This document shows positions 59,220-64,000 of a DNA stretch of 64,000 bases, piece after piece. The notes under the pieces are model-generated. The model did not search any database. It saw nothing but the letters and a program-made list of their open reading frames with translations, and was not told the origin of the DNA. Source of the stretch: Actinostola sp. cb2023 (lineage: Eukaryota > Cnidaria > Anthozoa > Actiniaria > Actinostolidae). Position 1 is the stretch's first letter, and each line of letters opens with the position of its first letter. The stretch is taken from the NCBI GenBank assembly GCA_033675265.1, contig JAUJYZ010000625.1:187501-251500 (forward strand), given 5' to 3'. The position numbers were made by a program, and so were the translations under genes.

Positions 59220-59551
59220 CATGATGAGCCCCGACCCTAACATTTTTGTTTTGCGAAGCAAAAAAAGCCTCGCAAAATGCATATTTGTGGTGGATTAACA
59301 CAGCGGGGTAGTGTATGTAAGATTGAAATCTGCATGTATGTTAATTACTGTCATGACGTAGTAACAGTATATGAAACAGTGCACGTGCTCCCTGGGTCAT
59401 TCCAGGGACGCAACTCTTTGAACCTCGTCGAGTGTCAACTCGTCTCGTCAACGCATCTAATGTAAAACTCGACTGTATGAAAAATAAACGAGCGTTCAAG
59501 AGAAGCAAATATTCTACCTCTACATAAAGTTCAAAGACCCCTGGAATCGGA
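59220..59551 (+). other. Probable BEL/Pao 5' LTR and leader
   Basis: Shared intron sequence (AGTAGCAGATAAA) stops at about 59219, and the gag ORF starts at 59552, so the LTR and leader lie between. The LTR edges are not certain without the 3' copy, which is outside the window. Confidence 0.5.
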
Positions 59552-61248
59552 ATGGATGATCTCAGAAAATCCAGGTCCCATCGTAAAGGAATTCTCACAA
59601 GATTGAATAACGAACTAAAGGAACTTGTGTGGGACCTCAACAACACCGACGAAGTAAGAAATAAAGTAAATCAACTTGAAGAAGCGTTAAGAAAATTCTA
59701 CGATGTACATCAACAATATCACTCTCTATTGGAAGACGAACTCGAAATCGAAGACTCTCACGAGTATTACGATTGCGAAGAACGAAAAGTTAGCGACATG
59801 CTTCACACGATCGATGTCTGGATCCAATCAGCTCAACAAAGGTTAGAAAAAACACTTGAAACACCTGAAGTTAGACCCGAAGACTCTATTAGTAACATTT
59901 CATCAAACGTTTCTACCCCATCAAATTCTAAAGCATCTAAGTATTCACGAAGTTCAAGAGGAACATCGTTCATGAGCTCTAAAGTTAAGCAATCAATGGC
60001 AAAGAAAGCCGTGCTAGAAGCCGAATTATCTACGCTGAAAATGCGTCAAGCCTTAGAGGCGGAACAACTTCAACTTAAAGCCAAACATGAAGAAAGTCAG
60101 TTACTATTAGAACAAAGAAAAAAGGAACTGTCGTTGGCAACGGATCTCGCGAAAATAAAAGCTGAACAACGTGTATATTTGGAAACAGAAAAGCTTATCT
60201 GCAGTAAAGATCTCTAAAACCCAAAGCTTGTCGATTTCACCTCAGCAACCGCCAGAAAGTCTAATTAACACAACGCACATGTCTAATGACGTCTTGCCGG
60301 ATAAAACCCCACGTGAAGATAACATCAAATCTACGTCTACGCCTTACGAAGTGGGAAATTCTGGCGGGAAAAATTCTCCATCGCTAAACCCTACAGTAAA
60401 TGACACTCTACTTGATCCAAACGTACCGGAATGGAAACCCAAATGTCAACATTGTCCAAAGGAGTCGTCAGTGAACCAAAACATGGAATCGACAGAAAAC
60501 GCCGTCAGTCGTATGGCGGATTTACAACAACTACAACAACAGCAAAACAAACAAGTGCAAGAACTACTGAAGCAACAAAGATAACAAACTGTCGCATTGA
60601 CATTACCACAACCAGATCTCCCCGTGTTTTCAGGCGACCCTATAGAATACTGCAATTTCATCAAAGCCTTTGAAACCTTGATAGAATCAAAAAACCAGCA
60701 GTAACAGTTCTAGACTATTCTATCTTATTCAGTATACGGAGGATGATGTCAAAGAACTTATGCGTAGCTGCCTGTCGATGAGCCCCCAAGAAGGATATCA
60801 AACCGCGAGACAACTATTAAAGAGCAAGTATGGACAGAATTATAGAATCGCTAGCGCATATGTCGACAAAATCACGAAGATGTCCCCCATAAAAGCTGAA
60901 GATGGTACAGCCTTACAGAGATATTCTGTCATGCTGATAAGTTGTAAGAACACTTTGAAAGAGATCGGGTTTCTAAATAAAATTGAAAACCCCGACGCGC
61001 TACAAAGAATTATCGAGAAGTTACCCTTCAACTTACGACAGAGATGGCGTGACGTAGCCGACGACATCACAGAAGTGAAAGGACGAGAAGTGACCATCGG
61101 AGATATAGCGAAGTTTGTTGAAACAAAGGCAAGAGCTGCGAATCACCCAATATTTGGAACAATAGTCTACGACACAAAGAACCACGACTTTCCTAAAGCC
61201 AAGAGGACTACAGAAAGAACCACACCCACAAGTGTCATATGTTTGTAG
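59552..61248 (+). pseudogene. BEL/Pao gag region with frameshifts
   Basis: 59552-60217 encodes an alpha-helical, coiled-coil-rich protein (KVNQLEEALRKFYDVHQQY, LEAELSTLKMRQALEAEQLQ). The frame then moves at about 60190 to 60171-60584, stops, resumes in the same frame with [20 protein letters not shown] (the DUF1759-type core), and shifts again near 60690 into 60760-61248 ([35 protein letters not shown]). At least three breaks mean no intact gag. Gag would form the particle that packages the element RNA. Confidence 0.85.
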
Positions 61249-62597
61249 GTGATCACTGGCTTGCACGTTGTGACGCATTCAAAGGTAAATCTGTTGAAGA
61301 AAGGCAAAAGTTTGTGCGTGAAAAGGGCTTGTGTGACAACTGTCTTCAGACTGGACATTTGTCTAAGACTTGTCCCAAAGACAACTTTTGCAAAGTTTCG
61401 GACTGCAAGATCGTCTATCGAAAGCACAGCACGTTTGTACATCCTCCCGGAAATGGAAGTACAATGTTCAAAAGAGAACAACCAACGATTGCCAACGCGA
61501 CGAATGACTCTTCTGCAAAGGTGAACTGTTCTTCATCGAATAATAATTACGTTAATGTTGCTGATGGGCTGTGTACTGCAACTGGGGCCGGTACTATGCG
61601 AACAGCCCTGTCTGTAGTTCCAGTGAAAGTCAAAGCTAAAGGAAAAGACACTGTGATCGAAACCTACGCATTTCTTGATTCAGGATCAAACACGTCTTTC
61701 TGCACGGAACATTTGATTAATCGACTTGGAATATCTGGAAAGGAAACAACACTGTCCCTCACAACGATGGACAATGAGAACGTTAAGAGCAAAAGTAAAG
61801 TAGTCAGTTTAGTGGTATGCGACCTTGATGAAAAGAACACTGTAGAACTGTCAAATGTCTATACGCGAACGAAGCTTCCAGTTAGTAACGAAGATATTCC
61901 ACGTCAGGATGATGTGAACCAATGGCCACACCTTCAAGGAATCGCGTTGACTCGTATAAACGCGGACATTGAACTACTAATCGGAAACGACGTCCCACTC
62001 GCTCTAGAGCCTCAAGAAGTAAAGAGAAGTTGCAATGGTGGACCCTACGCAGTCAAAACGCGATTGGGTTGGACAGTAAATGGACCACTCAAGAAATCTG
62101 TTAACACAACTTGCAAGGTTAATCGCATCCACTCGGATGTTGAACTGAATGTTCAGTTTGAACATTTTTGTGACAGAGAATTCAACGATACACGTGACAA
62201 TATCAACAAGGCGATGTCTCAAGAAGATGTGCGAGCATTACAAGTTATGGAAGAAACAGCGAAACTTGTCAACGGACATTATGAAGTCGCACTCCCATGG
62301 AGAGTCTATCCACCAAACCTATCGAACAACAAAGTGCTTGCTGAACGACGTTTAGCTATGTTAAAGAAGAGACTGACCAAAGATAAAGAGCTTCATCGCA
62401 AGTATTCAGAGTTTATGCAAACTCTCTCAGGGAAGGGCTACACCCAGAAAGTACCTGAAGATCAACTGAACCGTACAGAGCTACCTGCATGGTACCTTCC
62501 TCACCACCCTGTGATTCATCCTCACAAACTGGCAAAGTCAGGGTGGTCTTTGACTGTGCGGCCAAGTCTCAAGGAACGTCTATCAACGAACGTCTGA
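61239..62597 (+). pseudogene. BEL/Pao zinc knuckle and protease region
   Basis: A 452-codon frame begins at the knuckle (GDHWLARCDAFKGKSVEE, CDNCLQTGHLSKTC: C-x2-C-x4-H-x4-C). It carries the aspartic protease with the DSGS site (AFLDSGSNTSFC, about 61670) and the LLIGNDVP and LGWTVNGPL segments typical of Pao elements. It then enters the spacer before the reverse transcriptase. It ends in a wrong frame after a single-base loss at about 62527 in an A run. Confidence 0.87.
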
Positions 62598-64000
62598 TGC
62601 AAGGACCAGACTTCGCCAACACTCTAGTCGGGGTGATGACAAGATTTAGAAAGGAACAAACTGCTGTTATGGCAGACATCGAATCGATGTTTTATCAGGT
62701 TCATGTCTCCCCTAAAGATCGCACCTACCTACGTTACTTGTGGTGGCCGGACGGTGATTTAAATAAGACACCACAGGAGCATCAAATGTTGGTACACCTT
62801 TTTGGAGGGATATCATCCCCGAGTTGTGCTAGTTTTGGATTGAGAAAAACTGCGAAAGACAACGAACAAGACTTTGACAAAGAGACAGTTAAAACGGTCA
62901 ACGAAAACTTCTACGTGGATGACTGCCTCACATCCGTAGAGAACGAAAGCAAAGCTATTCATCTAGTAGATCAACTGCGTAAGCTTCTTAGCAAAGGAGG
63001 CTTTCGCTTGACAAAATGGATTTCTAACTCCAGAAATGTTATTGAATCTGTACCTGAGTCCGAGAGAGCAAGCTCAGTAAAGGATCTTGATCTTGATCGT
63101 TTACCAATGGAAAGAGCTCTCGGAATCTTATGGAACGTTGAAACAGACATGTTTTGTTTCAAGACCACGATCAAGGACAGCCCTCTTTACGAGAAGAGGA
63201 GTACTTTCTGTCATCAGTTCTGTTTACGATCCTTTAGGATTCGTATCTCCGTTTTTACTTCCTGCAAAGGAACTTCTACAAGATTTATGCAGAAGAGGTC
63301 TGGAATGGGACGACCAACTACCACAAGAAGATCGAGACAAGTGGCGAGCTTGGTTGGAACAACTTCCTCATCTGCAACACTTCACTGTTGATCGTTGTCT
63401 AAAGCCAAAAAACTTTGGTGAAGGAGTGTCAACGCAGCTGCATAACTTTGCTGATGCATCTCAGAAAGGCTACGGCGCTGTGTCTTATCTACGAGTTGTT
63501 AACAGCAAAGGAGAGATCCACTGTACTTTCCTGATGAGAAAGTCGAGGTTAGCTCCTATGAAAGCGGTCACTATCCCTCGATTAGAGCTGTCTGCGGCAG
63601 TCGTTGCAACGAGACTTGGCAACATGATTAATCAAGAACTAGACATAGACATTGATGAAACCTTCTATTGGACAGACAGCACCTGTGTCCTGGGATACAT
63701 CTTGAACCAAGAAAAGCGCTTTCATGTCTTTGTAGCAAACAGAATTGCGGCCATTCACAATGGATCTCAGCAACACCAATGGCGTCATGTTGATACCAAT
63801 CAGAACCCAGCAGACGAAGCGTCTAGAGGCTTATCAGCGAACGACCTCATCACTAGCCAACGATGGATCAACGGTCCTGGCTTTTTGTGGCAAGAAGAAA
63901 CTGAATGGCCAAAACAACCCGAAACGCATGGAAGAGTCAAAGACGACGACCCCGAAGTCAAAGTAGAATCTAAAGTCGCCACAGTTGTTACAGTTGCTCA
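62530..64000 (+). pseudogene. BEL/Pao reverse transcriptase and RNase H region, runs off the window
   Basis: The RT reads [54 protein letters not shown] and the YVDD site at about 62912-62923, then [21 protein letters not shown] one-base deletion near 63197 shifts the frame. From there an open frame continues to the window end, with [50 protein letters not shown] and FYWTDSTCVLGYI (RNase H-like) and NPADEASRG. Integrase would lie beyond 64000. With the gag breaks the copy looks inactive. Confidence 0.87.

Noticed and set aside
59341..59646. 101-codon minus-strand frame near the LTR
   Set aside because: It lies antisense across the BEL/Pao leader and gag start and has no features of its own.

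Overview
The window is eukaryotic and AT-rich, and most of it is transposable-element sequence. The only convincing host gene is a plus-strand, multi-exon gene encoding extracellular domains: one SRCR exon (21407-21724) and five near-identical Ig-domain exons (40455-40709, 50280-50531, 50870-51121, 58136-58387, 58847-59098). All six exons are flanked by AG acceptors and GT donors and all are phase 1-1. The SRCR/Ig architecture, the L1-Tx1-like and CR1/Jockey-like LINEs, two BEL/Pao retrotransposons and many small inverted-repeat elements suggest a cnidarian, probably an anthozoan such as a coral or sea anemone. The sequence alone does not settle the species.

Layout. 1-814: no gene seen. 815-6486: a 5.7-kb inverted duplication with short tandem-repeat arrays at its outer ends and next to its centre. 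Each arm carries the same decayed zinc-finger-type ORFs, and the right arm also holds a 725-bp element inserted at TTAA. 6487-11640: a 5'-truncated L1-type LINE on the minus strand, split by a 1.9-kb element with 394-bp inverted ends, also at TTAA. 11640-12736: a decayed spliced gene on the minus strand carrying a small hairpin element. 12737-21100: gene-poor sequence with foldback elements and a 13-bp minisatellite. 21101-21724: compound microsatellite and SRCR exon. 21725-33530: a MULE-like element, a LINE remnant, and a tandem duplication of a unit built around 71-bp repeats. The first copy of that unit is interrupted by two elements sharing the same ends (258 bp and 4.2 kb). 33531-35400: a tandem repeat and unassigned sequence. 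35405-40400: a broken minus-strand BEL/Pao element containing three further insertions. 40455-40709: Ig exon A. 43189-47076: an uninterrupted 1,295-codon L1 ORF2. 47335-50279: LINE remnant and decayed gag-like ORF. 50280-51121: Ig exons B and C. 51272-57785: a minus-strand CR1/Jockey-like LINE carrying three DNA-transposon insertions, the largest with fragments of a spliced gene. 58136-59098: Ig exons D and E. 59220-64000: a plus-strand BEL/Pao element running off the window.

The host exons form one transcription unit read left to right, with introns of 338 bp to 18.7 kb. The large introns owe their size to nested insertions. Because every exon is phase 1-1, exons can be added or skipped without changing frame, which fits both the tandem duplication of the Ig cassette and possible alternative inclusion. 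Several insertions can be read precisely because an empty site is available, either in the other palindrome arm or in the interrupted LINE coding frame. They show target duplications of TTAA (three different families), AATT, ATG and 9 bp.

I found no rRNA gene, tRNA gene, CRISPR array or bacterial-type operon.
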